Source: Antedon bifida (taxonomy: Eukaryota; Echinodermata; Crinoidea; Comatulida; Antedonidae). Taken from it: a stretch of 64,000 nt of DNA. The position numbers and the translations under genes are program-made. Below are positions 50,494-62,558 of this stretch, one piece after another; the stretch's first letter is position 1, and every line of letters starts with the position of its first letter. The notes under the pieces were generated by a model. That model was not told the origin of the DNA. It did no database searches and saw nothing but the letters and a program-made list of their open reading frames with translations. The stretch covers positions 2,971,001 through 3,035,000 of the forward strand of contig OY727098.1 in NCBI GenBank assembly GCA_963402885.1. The letters run 5' to 3'.

Positions 50494-52110
50494 TTTGTGA
50501 CTGGTGTTGGCAATGGAAATTAAGGACAGATGATAAATTCTTATTCAATCATCAAGGCTTTGTTGATTATTACCATAATAATACTAACATTAAAATGGTA
50601 TATTAGCCTTTTTTGACCGCGACCCCATGATCCTATTTTGAGAATTTTCGCGACCGAACCATTGCATATTTGATCGCTCCGCCCTCATCGGCATCATCTT
50701 TACAATGTTCTACTTTGTTCCTAATTTGCTGACATTTATTTGTGTTCTTAAAATTGAGGGCGCTAAGCATAAAATTTACGAGATCAAATCCACGGGGGGG
50801 GGGGGGGGGGGATTTAAAAATTAGGTGACCAATTATTATTGTCCTCTTCTTACATCTGGTAATGTCGTGGAAACGACCTCAATGCTGTGGCAGAGATGTA
50901 AAATGTAATCAGTGTAGTAGATTCTACAAAACTGAGAACATTTCACATATAGATCAGTGTATAATTGATAAAAAGTTTCAGTATCGGAAACAATTTCGCG
51001 ACCCATCAATTTTTTTTCCCATAGGTTGCGGAATGGCATTTAGACAGTGATTCAAAACGGAAACAAGGTATAGTTAGGCCTAGATGCGTAATGAAGAAAT
51101 AGGCCTAATGAACATTTTGTTTTCGTTGAAAGCCTATTTAGCCTAACTTATGAGGATATTCTTCACAATCATCTCATAAACATTCATTTGTATATAGATA
51201 GAGTCTCTTCCCTGGATTAAATTGATTTGTTTATTTCTTCTTTCTTTAAACTGAAATACACTTTCAATACAAATGTACTGATTTCCAAAGTGGTTCAGTA
51301 TACACAACATAGGTCAAACAAAATCAAATATTAAAATTACTGCGTTATCTTTTTATCTTTGATTACTTGTTGAGTGCTATGTTTTGTATTTTCTATGCGA
51401 TATTTTATTTTTATCAACTTCAATTTATTTATGTAAGGAATTGCGATAATACATTTCAAGTTCAATTTCATCTTAAAATTTTTGGACCAATGACTAAAAA
51501 AAAGAAAACATAGTGGATTGTTCTTCCATATTGAGCACCCTCTTTATCCAGACTATAAAAAAGTTAAGACTGTAAAACATTTCATAATTATGTTTGTTAT
51601 GTATGTATATCGCACCTGGATACCTTGATATGTAAATTAGGCTATTTACGGTTTGTTGTAGTCACTGTTCATGGTATGCAAGTTGTGAACAATAGGCGAT
51701 ACGTTGTATTAAAGTTGTTGTACACCTATGATCCGTGTGGAGACAGAATCTTGTTGTATAAGTGAGCCCTAGCATCAGGTATTTACATTAATATAATTTG
51801 TATTATTAATTATATATGAATTAGTTAGATTTGATAGACATAATGATGATAGTATGCCCATGTTAACGGCGATTTATGTATGTTAGGCCGTATAGTATAA
51901 TACGTTAGGGACATGCTTCATTGCGCCGTGTCAATTCTTTCTCTGTTTGTTTGTATGTTAGTTTACCGGATGAACGGATGGATAATATAGTGAGCGAGTA
52001 TAGGTCAAGAAAGAGAATCTATTCTTCTGTCGTTTTTCCGCGTTCCATGCAGAACAATTTTATTATATTCACTTTGATTGATCCCATATTCAATTTGTAC
52101 TCTCATTACG
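50494..52110. other. No recognised gene
   Basis: Contains an inverted partial copy of the 36.7-kb dispersed repeat (50612-50660) and the poly-G run at 50794. The rest is AT-rich without supported features. Confidence 0.4.
50794..50811. repeat. Poly-G run of 18
   Basis: Uninterrupted G homopolymer in AT-rich DNA. It could form a quadruplex, but may also vary in length or be mis-sized in assembly. Confidence 0.9.
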
Positions 52111-52111
52111 T

Positions 52112-52585
52112 CACCAGGGCAAGCATGTCTTGGTACACTGATTTGCATTGGATAGATACAAGATCAAAAGAACCTTTATTTCTCCAATATTAAAAATAAA
52201 AGAAGCGCTCATTTCTAATTACCCACAATACCCAATCCCAATTTAAAATGTTGCAACGTTAGTATGTTTACTGTGGATCAATTCTATAGTATAGTAGTAT
52301 TGTAGTTTTTGACACCAAGTCGAGCATGTCTTGGTAAACTAATTTGCATTGGCTAGATACAAGATCAACAGAACCTTTATTTCTCCCAATATTAAAAATG
52401 AATGAAACGCTCATTTCTAATTACCCACAATACCCAATCCCAATTTAAAATGTTGTTGTTACAGTCACATTCTGAAAGTGGCAAGACATTTTTACGATGA
52501 ATAGGCCATAAGCAGTAGCTCGAAAGAGGCCTAGAACATGGATTTCGTTCCCACCTCTTTAGTATGTTCACTGTGGATCAATTCT
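52112..52585. repeat. Direct duplication at the 3' end of the 468-codon gene
   Basis: GCATGTCTTGGTA...TTGCATTGG...AGATACAAGATCAA and CATTTCTAATTACCCACAAT occur at 52112-52252 and 52311-52457. AGTATGTTTACTGTGGATCA (52261) reappears as AGTATGTTCACTGTGGATCA (52561), the latter overlapping the gene's stop codon. Copy 2 has about 100 bp extra before its last part. Confidence 0.85.
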
Positions 52586-53974
52586 CGTATATTTAATTGC
52601 ATTTCCATTTGTTTTTGATATTCGAAACTGATAAGAATCAACAATAGTTACAGTGTCATCTTCAGGCAAATCTACACTTTTAATATCTGGGAGTTTTAAA
52701 CATACATCTACCGAAGAATCTCTTTCTCCTGTGATCGTGGTTTCCTCTGCCTCATGACTTGATTCTTTTTTACTACTATCTAGAATTGGAAAATTGTCAA
52801 ACTCGAGCGGTTTTTCAGGGACAGCGTTCGTTGCATGATTTTGTATTACCGACACCTGTTCAGAGCTATCGTTTACTAAAGATAAAGGTAAAGGTACTTC
52901 TTCAATGTTTTGATCAGTTTTTTCCGCTGTGATGTTAACCGTAAAATCATCTTCATGAGCATCGACAGTATTCTGTGAGCACATAGAAGTGCACCCTCTA
53001 CTGGTCAAGTGACTTTGTTCGGAATCTGAATCCTCACTATCTACATGACACGAAGGTAAATTGAATCGAACGCGTTTTTTTCGTTTTTTAAGTCTTTGAA
53101 GCTGAAGTTTTTTCCTTTTTTCCAACATTTCACGAAATTCTTGTTTTCTAAATTTGTTTATATCTGTAGCTGAATCCGTAAGAGGAATGCCTTCGTTCTC
53201 CCGAACATTTAGCCGATCAAGATTGATGTGTAGAGGGTAATTCGGTACAAATATTTCGCCTTCAGTTGTACGTTTATAAATAGGTTTCAATTTTCCTCCT
53301 GGTATTCGCTTAGGTATGTGTGATTTCAGTTCTTCTTCCATTAACTCACTGTATAAAAACTGTTTTCGGACGGGGTGCCTTCGTGCAAGTTCTCGCTCTC
53401 GAAGTTGTTCGGATTGACTCCACCGCCTAGCTTTTCTTATTTGTTCGCGTTTCTGTCCCCTTTTAGCTGCTTCAACTTCTTTTTTTGCTTTTAATTTAAT
53501 TTCTTTTCTTTTTCGTCTTCTCGGAGGTGTTGGTGGAGCTTCTGGAAAATGATTTGAATTTAAAAAAGATTCTACGTTCACATTAGGGTATGGATCAATG
53601 GAAATGCTATGCATATCGTCATCGTATTCATCATCTGATTGGTCAGAAGTTTTAACGTCACTTATACGCGTGCTTAAATATGGCCGATTCGAATTTGATT
53701 GGCTAGCCATAAGTTCACGGTAGGATACCAAGTGAGGTAAACTGATTAAGCCTGTAGATAGCGATCGTTGCCTCTTCGCGCTTTCTAAACCTCCACTTCT
53801 TTTAGCCTCTTCCGACTTGCTGAGTCTCATTAGATTATTACCACCGCTTGTGGGCTGGAACGTAGCTTCAGTCACAAGTTTTGGAAGATAGTTTCGACTG
53901 TAATCCTCAGTTTTATGCAAACTAGTTTTATCCAGATAAATGGAATTATTCATGATTGTATTGCGTAATACCAT
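52568..53974 (-). CDS. Intronless 468-residue basic protein of unknown family, with RVxF motif
   Basis: One uninterrupted frame, far longer than any chance frame nearby. Not recognised. Visible: serine-rich N-terminus; acidic patch DQSDDEYDDD at 111-120; proline-rich PEAPPTPPRRRKRK at 145-156 that looks like an SH3-type ligand joined to a nuclear localisation signal; a long Lys/Arg/Glu-rich, probably helical stretch at 152-200; a basic segment EMLEKRKKLQLQRLKKRKK at 282-300; and KKRVRF at 299-304, which fits the protein phosphatase 1 docking consensus. After 310 it is acidic and disordered. No membrane segment or signal peptide. Likely nuclear (inference). The first ATG is used; a second at codon 8 has a slightly better context. 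It could also be the last large exon of a longer gene. Confidence 0.75.
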   Translation of the reverse strand: MVLRNTIMNNSIYLDKTSLHKTEDYSRNYLPKLVTEATFQPTSGGNNLMRLSKSEEAKRSGGLESAKRQRSLSTGLISLPHLVSYRELMASQSNSNRPYLSTRISDVKTSDQSDDEYDDDMHSISIDPYPNVNVESFLNSNHFPEAPPTPPRRRKRKEIKLKAKKEVEAAKRGQKREQIRKARRWSQSEQLRERELARRHPVRKQFLYSELMEEELKSHIPKRIPGGKLKPIYKRTTEGEIFVPNYPLHINLDRLNVRENEGIPLTDSATDINKFRKQEFREMLEKRKKLQLQRLKKRKKRVRFNLPSCHVDSEDSDSEQSHLTSRGCTSMCSQNTVDAHEDDFTVNITAEKTDQNIEEVPLPLSLVNDSSEQVSVIQNHATNAVPEKPLEFDNFPILDSSKKESSHEAEETTITGERDSSVDVCLKLPDIKSVDLPEDDTVTIVDSYQFRISKTNGNAIKYTRIDPQ

Positions 53975-54436
53975 GTGACTTTATAACAGAGTGCAGTACA
54001 ATTTTCAAGTCAGTACAAAGTTTTCCAAAGACAATATCAAGAATTCACTGCATGTTTTTATCTGCCATTGTAAGATATTATCACATATTCAATGACTGTT
54101 GAAGTATCAGTAACTGATTTCAATTTGAATCCAAATTGTGCTTACGAACATAGCCTATTTTCTCGACATGAAACACAATTCCCTCAGAGAATTTGGTGCG
54201 TTGAAACTGTTAACAAAAGAACAAAAGAAAGTGTAATAATGATCAATAGACACTATTGTATTATAAAAATGTTTACGTAAGTTAGCTACCAGAGTTTTAA
54301 TTTCGCATGTTCTTTCTTAATGAATACCGTAGTGGATAGTGGCAGGCCCAAATGAAATCTGATACAATTTAAATTCAAAGTAGCTCTAGGTATCATCTAT
54401 CCATTCTATAGTAAGGCATATTTTGATACAGAATTT
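53975..54436. other. Upstream region of the 468-codon gene
   Basis: TTATAAAG lies only about 10 bp before the first ATG on the minus strand, too close to be its TATA box if that ATG is used. Nothing else is recognised. Confidence 0.35.
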
Positions 54437-55250
54437 CTACAGTAGAACCCCTATTAAGCAGGCACATTCGGGACCCAAAAAAGTGTCGCCTTATCGTCTG
54501 AATACGGTTTGTAATAGTATTAAAACATACCGTAAATCTTCTAATAGTAACCCCCTTCTAATAGTATATTCAGACGATAACCCTATTAAGGCGATATATA
54601 TATTTTATGATTTAAACTTAGCTTTGGAATTTTGATATATTATATTTTAAGATGGTATAATCATTGCTTGTGAAACTGGGTGAGTGGGGAACACAGGCTT
54701 CAAGTCATAGTGATTAGGTTCGCTTTTGTGTCCCATGCCAGCTCACTCAGTTGGTTCTATTGTTTTGTTTTTTTGTTTGTTTGTCGTGTTTTTCATGTAT
54801 TTTATATTTGGCAATAAAAGAATAAGAATAAGAATAATAGTAACCCACCTTATAAGTAAATCTATAATAATAACCCACTAGTCTAATAGTAACACATGGG
54901 GGTTACTATTAGAGAAAATAAAAGATAATGCATGTTGATCTCGGGAGTGGGGGAGGATGGAGTGTTTTTGAGTTTATAAAATAAAGTTAGAGTTCGTACA
55001 TTTTATTATTTTGCTATGAGTTGCTGACCGGAAAAGTTGGGGGTGGGTTTCAGGTGCCTAATTTAAGATTAGTAATAGTAACCCACTATACTCTAATAGT
55101 ATCCCCTTCTTATAGTAACTCACCCTAAAAAACAATCAAAGAATAATAACATAGGGTTACAATTAGAAGATTTACGGTATATAGCCGTTTTTCCATTTCA
55201 GGAAGGTTCGATTGTCTAAGGGTGTCCCAAATGATGGTGTTTACTGTATT
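54437..55250. mobile_element. Inverted-repeat element with CTAATAGTAACCC repeats
   Basis: The left end ACAGTAGAACCCCTATTAAG and the inverted right end ACAGTAAACACCATCATTTG are similar. About 90 bp inside each, TACCGTAAATCTTCTAAT recurs in opposite orientation. Between them lie several CTAATAGTAACCC-like words and a retrotransposon-like tail (54655-54846). No transposase frame was seen. The ends are broadly like those of pogo/Tigger-type elements, without proof. Confidence 0.55.
54655..54846 (+). mobile_element. Probable non-LTR retrotransposon 3' end
   Basis: A short segment that ends in AATAAAAG followed by (AATAAG)n, preceded by T-rich GTTTTTTTGTTTGTTTGTCG. Simple tandem tails of this type are usual at 3' ends of CR1/L2-like LINEs. 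No reverse transcriptase remains. Confidence 0.5.
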
Positions 55251-57552
55251 TAAGATAGTCTAGTATTTCAAAAAACAAAATCGATCAACAAAATAGATGA
55301 CATCGATTTAACGGCAAACGTTATTTTTAATAACCAAACACTAACAAGACACTAAAGATTGGTAACAGCCACGACTTGAATTCATATGAATCGTGTATGT
55401 CAATCAAGTAGATAACAATAATATTATCCATTAGTCAAACTTCATTATAGCCTTTGGTAAACAAAGAGGGATCAGATGAACTATGATAAAGGCACATTTT
55501 CTAAAATTAATAACAGATGCAAATATCGGCATGTTTTGTTATGGAAGTGGCAGAAAGAATGATGATGATGACGATGATGATAAGTATCAAACAAAATAAG
55601 TACGAATTTTACCTTTAGGTAGATGTTTAATCTATGATGCCATTATTCCGAATTATTGAAGATAAATCCCGATATATTACGTAATACGATGTTTGAAATC
55701 ACAGTAAATCAATCGTCACTTCCAATTACACGGCCTGTGAATGAATGAATAACGACTACTGAATTAATTTAGTTTGTCCTGGCAACGGGTTTAACAGTGT
55801 TTACCTCACTTAATTCAATTGACGAGTGCTCGCCAAAGACATATAATAATTAGTTTTTTTGCTAACAGCACTTTAACCCAATATGAACAGTTCATTTGAA
55901 ACCATGGATATGGTAAAATGTATCTCTATGCGCACTATTAAGATAAGCTATCACTCAAAATTCAGCCGATTCTCGCACGGTATAGAAACTACAGATGCCC
56001 ATAGATCTTTTTTATAGACATAAGTACGAGTATCCTGTGCGAAATTATCACGAAATATTTTGTAATGTTTCTAATTTGTCTGAAACGTTTTTTATGCCAA
56101 ATTTTAACGAAGTGAATTACCAACACATTTGCGTTACCATTTCAATCATTACTGTAGTGTATTCCTTTATTTCGTCAGATAAGTACAAAGAAAGACAAAA
56201 AAAAGAGAACATAATGAGTTCAAAATCCAAATGACGTGTTAACCAAACTAGTAGCTTTCTTAGCAAAACGAAAAGAGAAATACAATATATTAATCAAAAT
56301 ACAGTGAAATTCTTAATCAATCAATACAATTTACAAATCAATAAATATTTTTTTTTTATTTTCCACAAGAGACCACCATATACAAAATAAACAATAATTG
56401 TAAAAAATAAAAAATAAATAAATAAAAGGTAGAGTGGTTTATAACACATATTTTAAAATTCTAAATAATTCTGTAATGAAATCGACATTAACAAACTTGA
56501 AGAATTTGCAAATGATCTTCGCTGGGGTTAATACCAACAGCACACAGGTAATGGAATCTGATCCGGAAGCACATTCCAGGATGAGCTCGCCGGTGAGTGG
56601 CAACTTCAATTCCAAACTCTCAGCATATTTTTACTAGAATTATAGAGTTATGATGATCAGACGTGCATATCTCGCATATCAACAATTTAAAACAATTATG
56701 CTCGAAATTGTTCATGGAAACCAACGTCCTCGGCAAACAATGATAATAATGTCGCCCTTCTAATAATCGTAATAACACTTATGAGTTCTAATTATAGAAA
56801 ATCCTAATTAAAATTCTTGATCGCATATTTAGTAATACAACGCATAATGAATGGTACAGAACTATAAATAACTGTACTTATATCTACTTATACATTTTTT
56901 TGCAAACTAAGATTTTTTTTTAAAGATATTTTTTCTTTTGTGGTTAACCACCACCTTTATTCATTCAACAATTACAGAATCTCTAAGCATTTTCTACATT
57001 TTTTCGTTATTTTTTTAAATTTTTATCCTCTTTAATATTAATAATAATTTTAATATTTTGGCCTATACGTAGTACCCAATGTTTTCTTAATGTATATATT
57101 TATTTTGTCTACTACACTTAAAAAAAATATATGTTTACATTATTTTCTGCATATTTTTTTTTTATGTTATCTATTATAAAATACATTGCATATTTAATAA
57201 AAAAAAGTTGAAAAGATAGAATATTAATAAATTAGTAAATAGTATGTAGCTACCGTTCTAAATTACATCTATTCAACGCCGGTAGTGCCTATATTACTCA
57301 CCAAGGAAAAACATTGTTAATAACATATCTTTACCTAACGTGACGTAACTATGTATACTTGTTTACAATCTTTACATTTTCAAAATGTGTGGGTAAATAG
57401 TTGCTATGGTTCCGCCACCAATGTATACATGATATCAGTAAGTAGGCGTACTTCAACATTAATAATAACCAAATAAAGATAGTAAGGTTTATATAAATCG
57501 GTGGAAAGATGATTATAAAAACTAAAACAGAATACATTAAAACTCCTATTAA
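55251..57552. other. AT-rich DNA, no recognised gene
   Basis: Includes a short GAT/GAC trinucleotide run near 55558. A less AT-rich stretch at about 56510-56620 is open in more than one frame but has no recognisable product. Confidence 0.4.
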
Positions 57553-57769
57553 AGCGTGGTTCCCACTAGCGACGCCACGTAACGCAACCTACGCAACGTA
57601 AGAAAATTCCCTTCCAATAATTGTGTTTGCCCCCGCTTGTGTGAAATCAAACCTGCAATGTTTGCAGCACTCTTGCGTCGTCGGTTCCCACTTGTGATTA
57701 CGCAATACAGCACTTTGCGTCGATACGTCGCTGCGTTACGTTGCGTTGCGTTCTAGTGGGAACCACGCT
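57553..57769. mobile_element. MITE, family 'AGCGTGGTTCC', copy 3
   Basis: 217-bp copy with near-perfect termini AGCGTGGTTCCCACTAG and CTAGTGGGAACCACGCT and an exact TAA duplication on both sides. This fixes the element ends and the 3-bp target duplication for the family. Confidence 0.9.
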
Positions 57770-60700
57770 TAAGGATATACTTTCGGAACCTCACGAAGTG
57801 TGTCCCCCTTTAATATAGGACGCTGAATAGAGGTTAGTCAATCATTAGTTTCACAGAAAAGGGTCTCCTTAATAGGGGTGTCTCCTGATGTTCCAAAATA
57901 ATTGGTTCTACTATAATGTGGACACTATTATTAGTAAAACTATTATTTTTAGTCTTAATATCATTACATACTAAAAATAATGAACAAGAAAAAATAATAA
58001 ATAAAACAGGAAGTCATGTTCTCAGTAAAGAGCACGTCCGATAAGTTATGAGATTAAATGTTAAAGATGACTGTTATAGAAATGTGCGCATGATAATGTT
58101 AATACAGTGGTATAGACATACACCTCAAAGTAGGTTTTAGTAATAAGATGTTTTGAACTTAAATTAGGGTACCACATCAATAATGAGGCATATAGACAAC
58201 ATTAAACCAATAATTAAAATGTCGTTTTGCCCTTTGTATCTACGGCAATTACTATTAGTGGCTTAAATCATCAATCTGTCAATTTTTCCCAAATTCAAAT
58301 CAAACTTCACTTATTAAGCGTATGCCTATACAGAATAGTATATAAATAAATATAAATCAGTAAAAAGAGTGTTTCCAAAAGGCAGTTAAGCCCCTGAATT
58401 GAGGCATTCTCATCTTTTGTTTTTGGAAACACAAATACACAGGTATTCATAACATACATAGGAAACTCACAGACTAAGAATGCTATTTCTCATTGTACTC
58501 AAGTTCCTGATGGAATGTTAAGTAATCATTATTTGCGAGGAGTTACCTAAATAAGACGTATAGGCCTACCTAATGCAGTCAGTATTGATATTACATTATA
58601 TAGCCACTCGTTTAGAAAAAAAAAACTTACGTAAACTAAGTACCACACATGCGTTAATAACCATGATTACTACTGTAGGAATCCCAATCAATTCTACAAT
58701 ACTATACACTACAACTTAATAGTAGGCACGTAAATAATGTATTGTACTTACAGTTGAAATAAAAAAAATGTAATCTCAAGAAATCGAATACGATTGTTGT
58801 TTAGTCAAAACAAATCTATCGATCTGATGTGATTACAATACATTCCTATCTGTGTTTATGTCACAACGTAATACCGCGTCAGCTTCGATCGATCGTCTGA
58901 ACGAAATGATGATATGTGCGCGCAGCAGGCGATTTTCTGGAAAGGACCAATGCTTAGGCTCATATAATTCAATTTTGATTTTTAAACTGTGCCGGTGGCA
59001 GGTGAAGCTGATACCTCTTGCATTTTCAAGAGTTCAGTTAAAGATATTTTTTAGTTAAAGTCAACAAAATCAATAACAATGTAAACTAGGAAACGTGGGT
59101 TTAGTTTCTAATTTAGTAATCTAAAGTTACTTTAATATTTAAGTTATCATGGCTACTGCACATGCGAGGGCACATACAGTTCAAAACATGTGGATATTAT
59201 ATTAACGTGTAGGCCTAATACTTAAATGTAAGACCCAATGACCTAATTAATTTCTTTATATATCTTAATTAACAGTAGGGCCTATCGATTATCGTCCTGA
59301 TGTTGCTGAATAAAATATTGGACTTGAGTGAAAAGACTGTGCAGTTTGATATGGGTGAACTTCGACCTTTTAAAGTTCAATCAAATGAATATCGAAATGT
59401 ATCAATCATTAACGTTAAATACACCTCATATTTTATCTATATCGTGTTGTATGTTAGGCCTAATTGATATTAAATCGGCACAGTGGCGTCAGATATCATA
59501 CATTTATCATGTACAAGACAATACTATACGCATAAGCAATTTTAGCCAAAGCCAAATCACCAAACAATACCTGAATGATTATATTAATTTTCAGAAATTT
59601 ATATATTAAGTTATTCTTCATTTTCTCAAAATCAAATAGACATAGGCCTACTGAAAATAATTCGTTAAAAACTTCCGGCGTGATTCCAAATAATTGCTAG
59701 TTACGTAAGACAAATGTGTCATCCTTTTGATGAGACGTATATTGGTCAAATGTGTAATCTGTATCAGCTGTTACAATCATTGCGACTATGATTCACAAAT
59801 CAACATTTTACACCTAGGCCTACTTCATTTTCTAAACAAAACCTGTTTTATTAGATACATTAATTCATTTTAGTTTCTATTATGTATCATGATCCTACAG
59901 GCCTGACAATGACAATGATTGACAATGATTAATTTATTTCTTTATCGACTCTTTTCAGGGTATGAAAGAACATTCTTTCAACCATATACAAAAAAAAACC
60001 TAAACACTTCCAGACATAAATATTTGGTCTTATATCAGGGAAGAGTTAAATTTTTAATTTAACTATTCCCTGGTCTTATACATAATTTATATATCGAAAG
60101 CAACATCTAACTAAAACAAATACAAAATTTCATGAATACATTTAGCTAAGTTTGAGAGTTTTTTTTTTTGATCTGGTATTAAGTAATTGGTGCATTTTGG
60201 TTCTATTTGGGCGGGTGATATAATACTTTATATTTGGCGCATGGGAACAGGTCCTATTACTGTATATAGTGATTGGTATCAGTGTGTTCCTCAACAACTT
60301 CTGCCCAAACTCTTGTGAAAGGCGTCTATTTTTCTAGGACAGCAAGTTTCCTACCAGCACATTTGTTGAAAACTATATAAATCGTCAAATTGATATAATT
60401 TTATCTGTTTGACCACCTCAAGGTAATGAATATGACTTACCTTTCTTCCATCAATTGGCCGACATTGGTAATTCAAAATCCAAAACACCATGATGCAGTA
60501 TTCATTCGACTTCAACTTCTGAGCAGACAATCTCCAGCACATCCAATGTTCCCCTTACAATTTCATATGGATTACAGTTTGAAACAGTTGTGTTTATAAT
60601 CTTTAAATCCAGAATATGTTATAAGGTGTTTACTATTTTTAACTTCTTGGGTATTCCAACACTAATTATATAGTAATTAGTTAAAGTAAAATGTGGACTT

Positions 60701-61488
60701 CGATGTCGAGTCACGTACTCGCGAAATATATATGAGAGTTTATAGAAACATGTAGTAGCAACCTTGTTTGAATATATTTACTCGTGTTTACCCGTTGGGA
60801 CGGGCTACTTCTAAACACAATGGTATTTTTATCGAGATGGTGGTAAAACGTCTTTGTTAAGTGGTGCAAGGAGTTGTAATCATAACCTTACGAACAAAAG
60901 CACGAACGTGTAAAAGGGTACATAATGGGTAACGGCGTGTAACAAACTTTGCTTGATATATTCCGGGAACTGCTATTTTATAGGCTATATTATTTTATGC
61001 TACTTTAATACATTCGTTGCATAACATGCAAAGTACCGTAAACGCATCTTGTTATTGAAAATACATTAGCACCAATTACCATGAATATTTAGTGCCAATT
61101 TAAATAATGTATATGAATATATTAAAGTTTATAATAATACTGTAGTATGAGTGTGAACTATGGATAGTAACTCGTCACCAGGACGAGTTAAGTGATTTAC
61201 CCAAACGTAACGTGCAGTCAGTGAAGAAGTCACTCGTCCCTCACTCTCTTCCCTGATACGACGTTCTTATGAATAACACCGCAGTGTATCGCAGAAAGAA
61301 ATAAGAACCGTGCGGCAATAACTTGAGGGCGCTATTCGAATTCAATGCGGTCTTTGAGTAGTTTTTTGTTCAATCTGGTAAGGGTAAAATTCTAATTTCA
61401 CTCTTTCCTAGTTTAAATAAGCATTTGAATAAAATAATAATAATTGGAAATTGGACGGGTTTCCGTCAGATTTTTTTTTAGCATTTAA
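57770..61488. other. No recognised gene
   Basis: Short frames only. A piece near 57870-57915 (GGTTCTACTAT end, TCTCCTTAATAGGGGTGTCT) resembles, inverted, the termini of the element at 54437. A minus-strand segment at about 60436-60545 ends in a good donor (AGAAAG|GTAAGT) but has no recognisable product. A 16-bp-arm hairpin lies at 60036-60072. Confidence 0.35.
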
Positions 61489-61628
61489 AATTTGGTTCCC
61501 ACTTGGACGTGCCGCGAGTAATTTGACCAATGAAGACGCGTTGAATCAACCAAACTGTCGCTTGTGATTGGTCAACTCGCTTGAGTTGTGCCTTCTTGTT
61601 GCGTTGCGTATAATAGGAACCAAGCTTT
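61489..61628. mobile_element. Degenerate MITE of the 'GGTTCCCACT' type
   Basis: TTTGGTTCCCACTTGG at one end and GGAACCAAGCTTT at the other, with TTGCGTTGCGT inside. It is shorter (140 bp) and its middle differs from the three full copies, so it may be a related subfamily. Confidence 0.45.
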
Positions 61629-61694
61629 AGTGATAACATTAACATTTATTTTATTCATTTTAAAAATGTGCAATGGCGTGTTACTGCAGGCTGG

Positions 61695-61815
61695 GACGTC
61701 CCATTGAAAGCGATTGAGTTGACTGTAGGATTCCCCCGGGTCTAGCAGCATGTGTGATGTATGTGTTATTGTTTGTTTTGTAAAATTCCGAATAAATTGA
61801 ATTGAATTGAACTTA
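61695..61815 (+). mobile_element. Probable retrotransposon 3' tail
   Basis: A GTAAAATTCCGAATAAA segment followed by (TTGAA)n, after GTTATTGTTTGTTTTG, resembling the simple-repeat tail at 54655-54846. No coding part. Confidence 0.4.
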
Positions 61816-62389
61816 ATCTATAAATAGGTTTATTTACTATTTTCAATACGTTTTTCATAAGAAAAAAAAATGTGCCTGTATGTCACAGAGCATTAAATCT
61901 ATGTTATTTTATGAATCCATTGAAATAAGACACCAGTGATCGAAAATATTGTGATTTACTGTGTCTGTGAAACACGGTAACGTACCATTGACAGATTATA
62001 ATTTATGGTAACCAATCACAGTTGATCGGCGTTATATATACATAACGGACCACTAGCGTCTTAAAGACGTTTTACATCGTGTTCCATCCTTTTTGATATA
62101 TTAAGAAATAGAAAGTATGTATGATAATGTTAAAAACCATTATCAACAAAGTGTGAAAATGCTGTAATATCATATTGTGATATCTTTATTAAGATTAGCA
62201 AAGCAAGAACAATTTATAGTCCCGAAATTATTTTGACGTATTTTGCGTTCCATATACGATTTTGGCCAGGGTCCAATAAAGTAGTTGCTTGTACACAGCC
62301 GACAATTTAATGGATAGCACTGAGTACTGATTGGTCCCCGGTCCAGTGTTCTTTGGAATATCAAATTGGAATATTTACGTGTAAACCCT

Positions 62390-62397
62390 ATTTATAA
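62390..62397 (+). promoter_or_regulatory. TATA-like element before the aquaporin exon
   Basis: ATTTATAA lies 57 bp upstream of the ATG at 62454, a plausible distance for a TATA box with a short leader. Confidence 0.3.
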
Positions 62398-62453
62398 GCT
62401 ATTTGAAGTTGTAAAGGGCAACAGTAATAAAGAGTGCTACAAGACAAGACAAG

Positions 62454-62558
62454 ATGGGGGTTCCAAAATGGCAAGAAAACATCATGTCATTATTACGAAT
62501 TCGAAGTCAACCCGTTCGTGAATTCTTGGCTGAATTTATGGGCACTTTCATTTTGATA
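62454..62558 (+). CDS. Aquaporin (aquaglyceroporin-like), first exon only
   Basis: Major intrinsic protein channel for water and perhaps glycerol in the plasma membrane. 35 codons from ATG to donor ATA|GTAAGT. They code a short cytoplasmic N-terminus (MGVPKWQEN...) and the start of the first membrane helix, VREFLAEFMGTFILI. The AEF-x-GTF motif is the helix-1 signature of the family. The exon boundary after LI agrees with vertebrate AQP3/7/9-type genes, whose next exon starts with FGCGSVAQ. No second exon was found up to 64000, so the rest of the gene lies outside. Subtype cannot be settled from this exon. Confidence 0.7.

Noticed and set aside
60351-60542. Minus-strand frame ending at a good splice donor
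   Set aside because: One donor alone is weak evidence; the peptide is unlike any family I know and no partner exon was found.
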